A stretch of DNA of 31,295 nt, taken from Chara braunii (taxonomy: Eukaryota; Streptophyta; Charophyceae; Charales; Characeae). Positions 7,290 to 16,611 of the stretch are shown in pieces. Each line of letters begins with the position of its first letter. Position 1 is the stretch's first letter. A program made the position numbers and the translations under genes. The DNA is taken from positions 478,482-509,776 of the forward strand of contig BFEA01000666.1 in assembly GCA_003427395.1 (NCBI GenBank), written 5' to 3'. The notes under the pieces were generated by a model. It ran no database searches. It was not told where the DNA came from and was given only the letters and a program-made list of their open reading frames with translations.

Positions 7290-8892
7290 CAGTTGTGGGT
7301 GCGGGATGAGGTTCTTTCTTTTGCTCATCTGTATGATTTTGGCTCCTGCTATGGCCGATTTCTGTCGCGGCCTTTTTTTTTACCCTTCCTTGTAAATCGT
7401 CTCGAATTTTCTTTGTCGCTTTTGCCTCGTATATATGCTCATGAATGGGTGTGAACTCTTCTCCGTTAGTGATCTTTTCGGATTCCCGATCTTGTTTTGC
7501 GATGCTTGTCTAATTTTATCCTCCATCTTTATCTTATCGAAAGCACCCGCTACGGATGTTTGGGTTTTTATTATTAGTCCTTGATCGTCATAATGCCACC
7601 AAGAACGCTGTGAGATATTGATTGTCCTTTCCCTCTTTTCTCTCCTTTTTGTCACGTGAATGGTATGGATATGAATGAAACATTTGGATCTCACCCTACA
7701 TAGCATGAGTAGGATGGTTGCACGTACGATACAATCACTATCGCGACACAGGAAACCCGAGCCTGATTCACCGTCGCTCGTGCGCACGCTCACGTACGAC
7801 CGCGATCTCGAAAATCCAAGTCGCGGCGTACGCGCTCGTCTGCATGAGCCGACCCCAAATTTATGAGAAGGATGCGGAAAATCGAATTCATTAGCCAGAT
7901 ATGGCCGAGGAAAGTTCCTTTGGGATCACCGATCGTGAAAGTCTGAGGGATCCGGAGTATCGCGAGTACTGGGAAGGCGAACAACTCGGACGACGGGGAA
8001 ACTTGAGAAACCCGGAATTCCCCTGTCTGACAGAGAACGACCGACTGTGCGCAGGGGATTTCCACTGGGCTATAACCCGCGACCCTAGGGGCCCAGACTA
8101 CCTAGATACGGATAATACTCAATACTTCATATCCCGGGCTTCGTCGTTATTACTACCAGTTTCCCTCCCTTTCACCTCCTCCTTCCACATCACCAGGTCA
8201 CAGTGGTACCGTGGAAATCCATAACCCGCTATTGTTCCAGCCCACCGTGCGAGGATTGTCAACAGTACCAGACACGCCAAGCTTCGGGATTTATCCACCG
8301 AACTCGAATCGAAGTTGAGCAGCGATTGCACAACCTCCATTTACAGTCCACCTCGTCGGATTTCGAAGCTTGTTACGAGCGGCGCCGACAGCAGCACGAC
8401 CGCCACGGTGTCCCATCAATCCACTAGACAAGGGACCGACCGCGGCGACGCCATTGGCCGAGGCCATAGCCCCCTCCCCAAAGGCTGAAACGCCATATAC
8501 AATCCGTGCACACCATTTTGCATTGTTGTCCCTAAAACTTGCCACAGGAGATCTCAGTTCCGACCTGGGACTCCACCCCCACTTTCCTAAAATCCTTGGC
8601 ACAGTGTCACCCCCTTTTTCACACTTCCAGGCCCCCATCCCACTCCGAACAGGAAGTCGCGCTGGGCGTGAGGTTGGGCGTCACAGCACGGCTGGACACA
8701 CATTCCCTTGGGCTGACGCACGGTAAGCTTATACAGACACTGCCTGCGGACCACCCAAGGGTTGTCCATGGTGTTGTATGTCGGGTCTTGATGGTAGTGC
8801 GTGGGTTGCTTGTGGCTGTTGCTTGTGGTTGTTCTATTGATCTCCCCAGTCTGGCATATCACACACAGGGGCCGTTTGTGATTGTTGCTCAA

Positions 8893-9380
8893 ATGGTAAA
8901 GTCTTCAGGTCACATGTCACGGGTTATTGTCCAGCTTGTCCTGTCATCTCTTCACGACGAACACATAGTTCCCTCTACATAGCATTGCACATATATGGCC
9001 TTCGGGCGCATACATCTCGCTAATATACAGTTACACAGAGCACACATAAACTGCACATATCTGGCCTTCAGACACATACATCTCCCTATACAGGTACACA
9101 GAATGGTAGAGTCTTCAGGTCACATGTTAGGGTTTTTTATCCAGCTTGTCCTGTCATCTCTTCACAACAAACATATAGTTCCCTCTACATAGCACTGCAA
9201 ATATATGGCCTTCGGGCACATACATCTCGCTATACAGTTACACAGAGCACACGTAGACTGCACATATCTGGCCTTCGGGCACATACATCTCCCTCTACAG
9301 GTACACAGAGCACGCATAGCCTTCGGGCAGATACAAAACACATGGCCCTACGGGCTCATACAAATGTGCATAGCCTCTGG
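8893..9380. repeat. Nested tandem repeat (210-bp unit with ~65-bp subunits)
   Basis: Two 210-bp units start at 8893 and 9103 (ATGGTA(A/G)AGTCTTCAGGT...). Each contains two copies of a shorter word around TGGCCTTCGGGCACATACAT. Further degraded copies of that word follow to about 9380. Open frames across the units repeat the same peptide and are not genes. Confidence 0.85.
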
Positions 9381-9661
9381 GCATACACACATACACACAA
9401 ATTACGATACTGGGCTGGGGGGGTCTATCAGGTATATGACGGGATCTACTCACGCATGGCTTAGCTCTAGGGTAGGGGTTGGGATACAAGTCGCTCCGGC
9501 TAGTCTGAGCCCCACCTAGCCTTGGGTAAGCTAGGGGAAGGACAATAGGATGTGTCCGCGGGCGCTGGCCAGCCTTGCTTAGGTAATCCTGCTGGGTAGA
9601 CTCTCTGAATTGGGCCTGTAGAAGATTGCATGAGCCTGGCGTCCGAAGTTCTCGTACGGCA
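9381..9661. other. No gene seen
   Basis: Spacer of about 280 bases between the nested tandem repeat and the 272-bp duplication. No motif recognised. Confidence 0.4.
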
Positions 9662-9933
9662 AGGTTCGTCTGCTTCCGCTTCCGTCAGGGCTGGGAGGTT
9701 GGCCCAGCCTTGGTGCTTGTCACTGCTGTTTGGTCCAAGTTGCCCTCGATACTGGTAGGGTGAGGGTCGTGAGTGCTGGTCACACTGAGGTAGGATAGTA
9801 GGGACAGGGGGTGCGTTGGGAGTATTAACGTGGGGATGGGCAGGGTAGGTGGCCTATCCTGTCAGGACAACCGTTGGCTGCCGCTACTAGCAATCACTGC
9901 GGGTCTGGTCCTTGGCCTCTACAACACCCTGGG
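9662..9933 (+). repeat. Duplicated 272-bp unit, copy 1
   Basis: About 90% alike by eye to 10030-10303. Both begin AGGTTCGTC and end CAACACCCTGGG followed by an A-rich tail (here CCAAAAAACAAAAAAC), then palindrome repeats. The A-rich 3' ends suggest a retroposon unit. The content (GGTTGGCCCAGCC, CTATCCTGTCAGGACA) matches no family I know. Confidence 0.8.
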
Positions 9934-9950
9934 CCAAAAAACAAAAAACT

Positions 9951-10024
9951 ACCAATTACGTAATCGGTCGTTTTTTAAACTGACCGATAACGTAATCGGT
10001 CAGTTTCAAAAATGATCGATTATG
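9951..10024. repeat. Palindromic repeat array, second site
   Basis: Contains a 30-bp palindrome at 9977-10006 (core ACCGATAACGTAATCGGT, one mismatched pair), with half-copies on both sides. It ends in GATTATGTGGGGAG, which is also the end of the third site. Confidence 0.85.
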
Positions 10025-10029
10025 TGGGG

Positions 10030-10303
10030 AGGTTCGTCCGCCTCTGCTTCCATTAGGGCTGGGAGGTTGGCCCAGCCTTGGTGCTTGTCACTGGTGTTTG
10101 GTTCAGGTTGCCCTCTATACTGGTAGGGTTAGGGTCCTGAGTGCTGGTCACACTTAGGTAGGATAGTCGGGGCAGGAGGTGTGCGCTGGGAGTATTAACG
10201 TGGGGAGGGGTAGGGTAGGTGGCCTATCCTGTCAGGACAACCATTGGCTGCCGCTACTAGCAATCACCGCGGGTCTGGTCCTTGGCCTCTACAACACCCT
10301 GGG
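10030..10303 (+). repeat. Duplicated 272-bp unit, copy 2
   Basis: Second copy of the unit at 9662-9933, offset by 368 bases, with a longer A-rich tail (10312-10331). The palindrome array between the copies is part of the 368-bp period, so the duplication probably spanned unit plus palindrome. Confidence 0.8.
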
Positions 10304-10330
10304 TTTTCAACAAAAAAAAAAACAAAAAAA

Positions 10331-10400
10331 AACGACCGCTTACGTTCTTGAAACTGACCGATTACGTAATCGGTGAGTTCAAAAAACGACCGATTATGTG
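10331..10400. repeat. Palindromic repeat array, third site
   Basis: Core ACCGATTACGTAATCGGT at 10358-10375 with near-palindromic flanks (10351-10380). It is followed by GATTATGTGGGGAGAACAT, whose complement, with small changes, occurs next to the first array near 5975-5995. This array adjoins U2-derived copy 2 in the same relative order as at copy 1. Confidence 0.85.
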
Positions 10401-10536
10401 GGGAGAACATATGTGCGGCAAGTCGGGCCGCAGGAACACGGGCTGCGGGATAGCAGGGGAGGGCGGGCGGGGGAATACGCAGGAGGGAAGGTAGGGCAAT
10501 GAAGGTGGCATATTTTATTATTAGTAGTAGTATTTT

Positions 10537-10626
10537 TTAGTGCCCCGCTGGGCGTTGGATCAGATATTAAACTGGTCATAACAGATACTACACTTGATCT
10601 TAGTCAAAAGGCCAAGAAAGGTGAAG
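10537..10626 (-). pseudogene. U2 snRNA-derived retroposon, copy 2
   Basis: Read on the minus strand this is the closest of the three copies to U2. It has TTGGCCTTTTGACTAAGATC, then AAGTGTAGTATCTGTT with GTAGTA intact (10586-10591), then AGTTTAATATCTGAT. It ends in a CGCCCAGCGGGGC loop. The 3' end runs into an A-rich/TAA-rich stretch (10536 downward). The 3' domain of U2 is missing. Upstream in the minus sense is the GAAGG minisatellite, downstream a GC-rich tract and the palindrome array, mirroring copy 1. Confidence 0.85.
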
Positions 10627-10998
10627 GCGCGGGGGGGAAAAACGGGGAAAGGTGGGGGATTGAAGGTCGGGGTTGAAGGCGGGGGAAGGTGGGGGATTGA
10701 AGGCACCGGAAGGTGGGGGATTGAAGGCAGCAGAAGGTGGAGAAATGCAGGGGAAGGAAGGCGGTGCAAGGCGGAGGAAGGCGGGGCAAGGTGCGGGAGG
10801 GAACGTGGGGCAAGGTGAGGGAGGGAACGTGGGGCAAGGTGCGGGAAAGGGGGGAAACTTTAAGGTGCGGGCATGGCGGGGGAATGTGCGGGAGGGAACG
10901 TGGGGCAAGGCAGAGGAAGGCGGACAAGGTGTGGGAGGGAAGGCGGGCCAAGGTGCAGGAAGGCGACAAAAGGAAGGTGGCGGGATTTTAAGTTTTTT
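10627..10998. repeat. G-rich minisatellite between U2 copies 2 and 3
   Basis: Two unit types. The first is GGAAGGTGGGGGATTGAAGG (10640-10735), the complement of the unit at copy 1. The second is AAGGTGCGGGAGGGAACGTG-like (10740-10980). The strong purine skew produces long open frames on both strands that are not genes. Confidence 0.85.
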
Positions 10999-11009
10999 TT
11001 TTTTTTTTT

Positions 11010-11095
11010 GTGGCCCGATGGGCTACGGATCACACATTATATTGATCAGAGCAGATACTAAAGTTGATCTTAGTAAAAAGGTCGAGAAAGGTGAA
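11010..11095 (-). pseudogene. U2 snRNA-derived retroposon, copy 3, with poly(A) tail
   Basis: On the minus strand it reads CTCGACCTTTTTACTAAGATC, then a branch-recognition region mutated to TTAGTA (11056-11061). It continues through a GATCAATATAATGTGTGATC region and ends GTAGCCCATCGGGCCAC, close to the plant-type U2 stem-loop IIa. Directly after this, in the minus sense, is a run of about 18 A (T run at 10993-11009). A truncated snRNA plus poly(A) is the hallmark of retroposition. Confidence 0.8.
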
Positions 11096-11217
11096 GGCGG
11101 TGGATTGAAGGCGGGGCAAGGTGGAGGAAGGTGGGCCAAGGTGGGGGGTTGAAGGCGGGGGAAGGTGGGGGATCGAAGGCAGCGGAAGGTGGGGGAATGC
11201 AGGGAAAGGAAGGCAAA
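11096..11217. repeat. G-rich minisatellite flanking U2 copy 3
   Basis: Units of the GGAAGGTGGGGGATTGAAGG type up to 11217, where they abut the truncated reverse transcriptase of the minus-strand gypsy element. The junction is sharp at about 11218-11222. Confidence 0.85.
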
Positions 11218-11221
11218 GTGG

Positions 11222-11997
11222 CTGATCATTCCGTAGGAGGTTTGTCAGAGGCCGAGCGATCGCTGCGAATCCCTTGATAAACCTCTGGTAGTACGAGGCC
11301 AGCCCCAGGAAAGCTCGAACCTGCGTCAGCGACGTGGGCGTAGGAGTTTCTTGAACCGCCTCAACTTTTCTCAAATCTGGCCGCAAACCTCCTCATGTCA
11401 CCACGTATCCCAAAAACGAGATTTCCGAGAGGAAAACTCACTTTTCTCCAACGCAATCTTGAATCCAGCATCCCACAATGCCCTGAGCGTCCACTCAATG
11501 TGTTGAGCATGTCAGTGAAACGATTCGGAATACACCAAAATATCGTTCATATACACAATGACTGGGACGCAGAAGTTGGTCATTCCCTGAGTCAGTCGGG
11601 TCTTGTTGACGAAGTTCTGAAAGGTGATGTTCATCGCCCTCTGAAAGGTAACTGGCGCATTTCATATTCCCACAGGGCAACGAACCCACTGCCAAGTGCC
11701 TTCGAATAATATGAACGTCATTTTCGGTCGATCCTCCTCCTTAACCAGGATATGATGGAACCCATGGCGGATATAAAACTTACTAAAATATCTAGCACAC
11801 CCAATCGCATCCAACAGATCATCAATCCTGGGGAGGGGGTACACATCCTTGATCGTGATATCATTCAACTTCCTATAATCGATGCATATGTGAATCAACA
11901 CGTTCTTCTTTGGGACTAGAACTACAGGGAATAACCATGGTCCAGCGACGGGCTCAATCCAACCGTTAGCTTCGAATTCCCTGATTCGTTTCGACAT
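11222..11997 (-). pseudogene. Gypsy reverse transcriptase, truncated and broken
   Basis: RT palm and fingers are recognisable: GWIEPVAGPWLFPVVLVPKK, then [25 protein letters not shown], then ARYFSKFYIRHGFHHI. The PFGLCNAP block has become PVGI, a TGA (11664-11662), then NAPVTFQRAMN. The catalytic YxDD box reads YMNDILVYS (near 11545-11560), so the first Asp is replaced by Asn. Two further in-frame TGA-type breaks follow (one near 11515 after SESFH). A base is missing in the T run near 11412, which shifts the frame. The thumb region (LTQVRAFLGLASYYQRFIKG) is readable to RPLTNLLRNDQ, where the element is cut. Catalytically dead. Confidence 0.85.
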
Positions 11998-12774
11998 TGT
12001 TTTTCATTCGGCAAGGAGTACCGGTACGACTTGCTGTGGATGGGTGGGTGCATTCCCGTTTGGATTTCGTGTTAAATAACTAACGACAACCCGATATTTG
12101 TATCCTTTACGCTAAGCGCTCCTTGATATTCGGTTAAGATATATGCGATTAGCCTATGTGTTTCGTAGCGCACATACTGGGGCACATGCAACTCATAGAG
12201 TTGTCTGTGTATGTTAATCGTCATCTGTTTCGTACTTTTTTCTACCGTTCCGTGGCGGAGGAACGGAGATTAACGAATTATTCGATCGCCAGGAGAACAC
12301 CGTGGCGACCATTTGGGCATCTTCTTCCCGGATTGCCACGTCTTCCTCGGGCGTTCTACCGTCATCAATGTCCTGCAAGTTTGCCTGCAAGTTTGCAAGC
12401 TTCTCGGCGATCTTGATCCCGAGTTTGTAAGGGTTGCTGCGCCTAGGGGGTTCCAAAGCTCCGTTTTCGGCACCCTGTCGCAGCAATCAGACCTCTTTCC
12501 CTGTAGAGAGCAGCGACCGGGGCAGTCCTGAAATATCGCAGAATGCTTTCTTACCACTGTATCTCGGGAGAAGCAACACGGTGGCTTCGTATAGGGTCTG
12601 AGGGGGTTCCGAAGAATCAGCCATTCGGGATAGTACTTGAACGAGAGGTTCCCCTAAGATTTTAGAGTCCGTGTTCGTTGGAGGCTCCTTTCCGTAAGGA
12701 TGAAATTTTTTGTCGTTTTCTGCCGCACGAGGTAAATTCCCGTATAATGAATCAGTTAGAGTATTGAATCCCAA
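11998..12774 (-). pseudogene. Pol linker between protease and RT, decayed
   Basis: In the same frame as the downstream RT, an open stretch from 12774 to 12487 (MGFNTLTDSLYGNLPRAAEN...) is followed after one stop by 12486-12214 (acidic, with IAEKLANLQANLQDIDDG). Several more stops lie in 12213-11998. This is where gypsy polyproteins carry poorly conserved sequence between PR and RT. No domain recognised. Confidence 0.5.
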
Positions 12775-12995
12775 ATCTCGGGATCGGTTTCATTCTCGCC
12801 TTCGAAGGAGCTACTTGATCGCGCCGGCCCTTTTTTAATCTCATCCGTTTCCTCGAGGGGTTCCCTCTAGGTGATTACGTGGAGTGGTTCTCCACTTCCG
12901 AGGGAAGTTTTCCGGGTTGGTAGGGAGTACAGTCCCGAGAGTTCGACGCATCAGGATAACATACGGCTTCCGCCCGTATTCCAAAGAATGATTGC
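12775..12995 (-). pseudogene. Decayed pol sequence with frameshift
   Basis: The protease frame stops at about 12996 and the linker frame starts by 12774, so at least one frameshift lies in this interval. No separate feature seen. Confidence 0.4.
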
Positions 12996-13478
12996 TCATC
13001 GTTTGAAGTCGAGGTTGGCTCTCAATGCGGTAAGGGCCGGTAATCCAAGAAGAACATCGTACGTATTCACGTCTAATACCACGACATCTCTCAATGCGTG
13101 AACTTTTCCCAATCGAAACGCAACGTTCGTCATACTTCCTACCACCTTGAGTTTTTCCTCGTCTGGAGAGACAAGGTGATCTCCTTCCGCTAACAGGATA
13201 AGATCCCTTCTTTTTCCTGATCGTTCTACAACCCTCAAGGAAATGGCTAGGACCGCAGTTCCTGAATCGATGATAGCGTTATACAAATTTCCCCAAACTT
13301 CTATATCACATTCCGCGGATTTCCACGGAATGGCCTTAATCTGAAGGAAATGGTCATCTTTCCTAACCGTATCCGGTCCGAGGTGCTGGGGACAACGGGT
13401 TTGTCTTCGCAGGCAGGGGTTTTCCCTTTGATGGCCGCCTGCCTTGTGGGGGCATACCGTTTCCGGCTGGCCTTGCAA
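12996..13478 (-). CDS. Retropepsin-like aspartic protease of the minus-strand gypsy element
   Basis: About 160 codons. The catalytic motif is IIDSGTAVLAIS near residue 70 and is intact (DSG). The second conserved block is YDVLLGLPAL near residue 145, the ILG-type motif of retropepsins. In the living element this enzyme would cut the Gag-Pol polyprotein in the particle. It is in the same frame as gag and separated from it by a single TGA at 13496-13494, so it was probably part of one Gag-Pol reading frame. The given start is only the first codon of the open stretch, not a real initiation site. It is the best preserved domain of this element. Confidence 0.75.
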   Translation of the reverse strand: MQGQPETVCPHKAGGHQRENPCLRRQTRCPQHLGPDTVRKDDHFLQIKAIPWKSAECDIEVWGNLYNAIIDSGTAVLAISLRVVERSGKRRDLILLAEGDHLVSPDEEKLKVVGSMTNVAFRLGKVHALRDVVVLDVNTYDVLLGLPALTALRANLDFKR

Positions 13479-13493
13479 TGCTGCAACATTCGC

Positions 13494-14816
13494 TCATTTA
13501 CGTCCAAATTGAATGGGCAGGGGGATCCGATGATCCAAAGCGCGGACGATATTCAGGACATCGATTTCTCCTGTAACGAAGGTAAGGCCACCAGATTTCA
13601 TTTCTCCGGGAGACGGTCTCCATTCCACAACTTCTCGCCGTTCGTTCGCTGGTTGGATGGTTCCACTCATTCCCATTCCCGGGTAACCCAGCGAGATGTA
13701 CTGATCGAGTGGGATGGATTCCGTTGCTTCCTCGGTAGTAACCATCGTGCTTCCCCCTCCCTCTATTTCCTCGATCATCGTGCCTACTTGTCCTGGCCCT
13801 TTAGCTACTGGTGCTGCTGCCATAGGGGCAACTCCTACCCGGACTTGCGTTGGTCGGTTGGGGCAGTCCCGAGCGAGGTGACCGGGCTGGTGACATGTGT
13901 AGCAGACACCTAGAATAGTTGTTGTACCGCCCACAACTTGGGCAGGGGCTGTTGCCTGTGTTATAGGCGCAACTCGAACAGCGATAGGGCGCATCGATCT
14001 CATCATAGATTCTATCCGAGCATTGTGCTCACGCTGTTCTTTTTTGTTCTCTTGCATCAAACTAATTAACGTTCGGGATAACTCCAGTATTGCATTTGGC
14101 TCATTTGGTTTTGCCGGAGGTTCCGGAGGAGGCGCAAGTGGGGGAGGCGTAGGGGGGACCATCATAGGCAGTCCCGTGGTTGTGTCAGGTATCGTTCTTA
14201 GGTAATTGACGGGGCCAGAGACAAACGCCATGGTTTCAAATTTGTTTTGAAGCGCAGCTAGCTCGGCCTTTGCCCTGGCTAATTCTGAAGAGTCTCCTTC
14301 CTTGACGCGATCCACCCCTTCTCGGAAGATGGCAACAAACTTTATCTCCATTTCTTTTGCCGCGTCCATGATTTGTTGCACGGTATGGTTGATGGGGGAG
14401 AATTGCTTTCGCAGCTTGGCCCTCATCATTCAACTCCGGAGTCCATCGGTAAACAAATCCCTCCCAACATTTTCACCTCGTTCGGACTTAACGAATAGCC
14501 TATAAAACCTACCGCAGTATTCGGCGACCTGATCGAAGTGGATGTAATCGAACCTGTTTAGGAAATCTCGTTCGAAGGTTGGGAGATCGACCTACTCATA
14601 AGTGGTAAACCGGTGGGCGGGGATGTTGATCCTAGCCTCATCATTGTCGTACTGTTGTGCACGTAGCGTGGCTATGCAGACCCCAACCAAGTGATGTGCG
14701 GGGTCAAAGAGTTACAAATCGGGTGGAGCGACAGGTGCGCGAGCTCGAATTGGTGGCGTGGGAATGGGTACCCTGCCTAGCTGTACATTAACGTTTTGCG
14801 CTTGATTGTCGTTCAT
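13494..14816 (-). pseudogene. Gag with CCHC zinc knuckle, minus-strand gypsy element
   Basis: An ATG at 14816 opens MNDNQAQNVNVQLGRVPIPT. The frame stays the same to 13494 but has in-frame stops at about 14714, after the TTYE stretch near 14595, and at about 14432. The capsid part contains FERDFLNRFDYIHFDQVAEY. A Pro-rich linker (PPTPPPLAPPPEPPAKP) follows. The nucleocapsid knuckle CYTCHQPGHLARDC (C-X2-C-X4-H-X4-C, near 13865-13905) is intact. The last 311 codons (14429-13494) are open. Gag would form the particle and bind the RNA. The stops make it a pseudogene. Confidence 0.8.
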
Positions 14817-14964
14817 GTTGGCGGCCTGCCAACCCGCCGACCTACTCGGGGTCAATATTGGGTCGCGTCTTGACGCGTTCCTTTGCCTAGGCCGCTCTCG
14901 GTTCGCCAGATCGCTTTAACGAGGGGGCCTATCCACCTATCAATCCAGGATCTTGCCACGTGTC

Positions 14965-14977
14965 GACTTCGATACCA
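14965..14977 (-). promoter_or_regulatory. Candidate primer-binding site, minus-strand gypsy element
   Basis: TGGTATCGAAGTC on the minus strand starts with the obligatory TGG (complement of tRNA CCA). It lies exactly where homology between the two LTR copies ends. Only the first seven bases match the initiator-Met tRNA site seen in the plus-strand element, so the primer tRNA is not identified. Confidence 0.5.
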
Positions 14978-16320
14978 ACCTCACGCCCGACGCGACTTCC
15001 TGATCGGAGTGTGAGTGGGCCTGGTCCCTGGAAGTGCGAAAAGGGGGTGTGCCAAGGATTTTAGGAAAGTGGGGGCGGGGGTGGAGTCCCAGGTCGGAAC
15101 TAAGATCTCATGTGGCAAGTTTCAGGGGTAGAGATGTAAAAGGGTATGTGCGGGTTGAAGTCTGAGCGTGGAGTTACCACCTCGGTTGGTTCCGTCGCCT
15201 AGGTTGGATTTGAACTTGGTGCACCGGCGGGACGCTATGGCTATCACGATGTTCAACCACTTCCTGGCGTCCTGTGTTACTGGTCTCAGAGTCCGACGTA
15301 GCTAGCCGTAGCCGAAGGTTGTGCGCTCCTTGCTCTTCCTCCGACCGGGTTCGCCGGATGAAGCTAGAGGCTCGGTACTCACGGTCCTGCAAGCGCTTCG
15401 AACACATGGTTTGGGCCCAATATGGAGCGATGGCACGCCAGGGGTTGATGGTCAGCGAATGAAAGGGCAGTACGCGGGAGGGAAGTAGATTTCTATAATA
15501 ATAATTCCTGGTTCCACTATGAGGTGGCACGTTTATGAGATGGGGAATTCAGGGTGGTGGGAAATACGCTCGCGAGCTCGGTCGATGTCCCATTCACAGA
15601 TACGTTCGTTTCCCACTGGGTATGGGAATTCAGGAAGGTTTCTCCTCGACCGTGTAGAAAAATACACGGGCTCCTAGTACTCCCGAAATTTCGGATCCCT
15701 CAAGCACTCACGATCAATAATACGAAAAGGGAGTTCAATATTCATGTTGTGGGGTGAGGCGGGGACTCCGTCATTCGAAAGGCTGGACTGATCACTGGCA
15801 TTGCAAAGACGCGTGTAGGCCACGTTCTTCTGATCAGGCTTACACGTGTGTGCACAAAGCTTGCCCTTCGATCCGATAGACAATGGCTACTCATCCAAAT
15901 TTCATACGTGCTGGCCTGTTAACCGAGGGAGGACAGCCGTAGGTGCGAGGCAGACATCTGATCATCTAGCATGCTTACTCAATTTCGACATGCAAATACC
16001 CGTATTTCAGTTTTACACAAACATAAGTCGAAATAGAAAAAACAACTTCAAGGTGACAACCAGGATCGTACAAAATTCGATCGCAGGCAATTAATCAAAC
16101 AATGGGGTCCATCCATATGGAGGGGAGAGCAAATGGGAGAAACAGTCATTCATCAATCACTAGAGACAAGCGAAGGAAAGATCCGAAAATCCCAATCGAA
16201 AGAAACAAAGGCGACTTGCGCTGAATACCAAAATTGCTCAGAAGGAAAGAAGAAGGGCCAAAATTATTTGGAGGGATAGAAGAGAACACCACCACATCAG
16301 CTCCCGTCTCCCGTCTCCCG

Positions 16321-16343
16321 CCTCTCTCTCTCTCTCTCTCTCT
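16321..16343. repeat. (CT)n tract inside the minus-strand LTR
   Basis: Eleven or so CT units at the position equivalent to the (GA)n tract of the inverted LTR copy. Confidence 0.9.
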
Positions 16344-16603
16344 TTGTGCACAGCATTCCGATGTGGGCAGTCCCTCGCCTCGCACCTACACTGAGTTGTC
16401 ACCCCTGTTGGCCCGAGCATGCCCGTGAGGTTCGCCCGTGCATCACAATCCGCCGCAGCCCCACGTCAACCCCGCACGCCCAGCACTAGCTCGTCGGATT
16501 GCCCAACTCTCTACTCACCTGCCAACTCCTGCGCGTTAGCCGATCCTTTCGACCGCCCTAACTCCAAAAGGTCTTATAGAGCGAAATTAATCGTGTTTGC
16601 GAG

Positions 16604-16611
16604 ATTTATAG
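16604..16611 (-). promoter_or_regulatory. Probable LTR TATA box (minus strand)
   Basis: CTATAAAT on the minus strand, with conserved flanks, in the same place as the box at 6959-6966 of the inverted LTR. It would drive transcription of the minus-strand element. Confidence 0.6.

Larger units (their letters stand above)
6320..8677 (+). mobile_element. Lone LTR of a Ty3/gypsy element (plus strand)
   Basis: This ~2.35-kb block is homologous, in the opposite orientation, to 14978-17235, the 5' LTR of the minus-strand gypsy element. Collinear anchors include TTGCATGGATG (6339-6349 and 17225-17235), TGAATTTTCAACTGATGT (6529-6546 and near 17039-17057), a CTATAAAT box (6959-6966 and 16604-16611), a (GA)n tract (7224-7284 and 16321-16343), the LRDP-coding stretch near 7945, and 8548-8640. 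Homology stops at GTGAGGTTGG (8668-8677). That is exactly where the minus copy runs into its candidate primer-binding site; this copy has no PBS or gag after it. It is therefore best read as a solo LTR or an element truncated just after the LTR. The 5' edge is approximate and no target-site duplication was found. Open frames inside (for example 7901-8224) are short and unsupported. Confidence 0.65.

Noticed and set aside
6320-8677. The 3' LTR of the minus-strand gypsy element
   Set aside because: It lies in the opposite orientation and is too diverged to be the partner LTR. The minus-strand element ends by truncation at 11222.
10600-11229. Long Pro-rich or Gly-rich open frames
   Set aside because: They are translations of the G-rich minisatellite around the U2-derived copies, open on both strands because of base skew.
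12156-13913. Plus-strand open frames (for example 13350-13913) inside the minus-strand gypsy element
   Set aside because: They are antisense shadows of gag and protease, whose motifs are clear on the minus strand.
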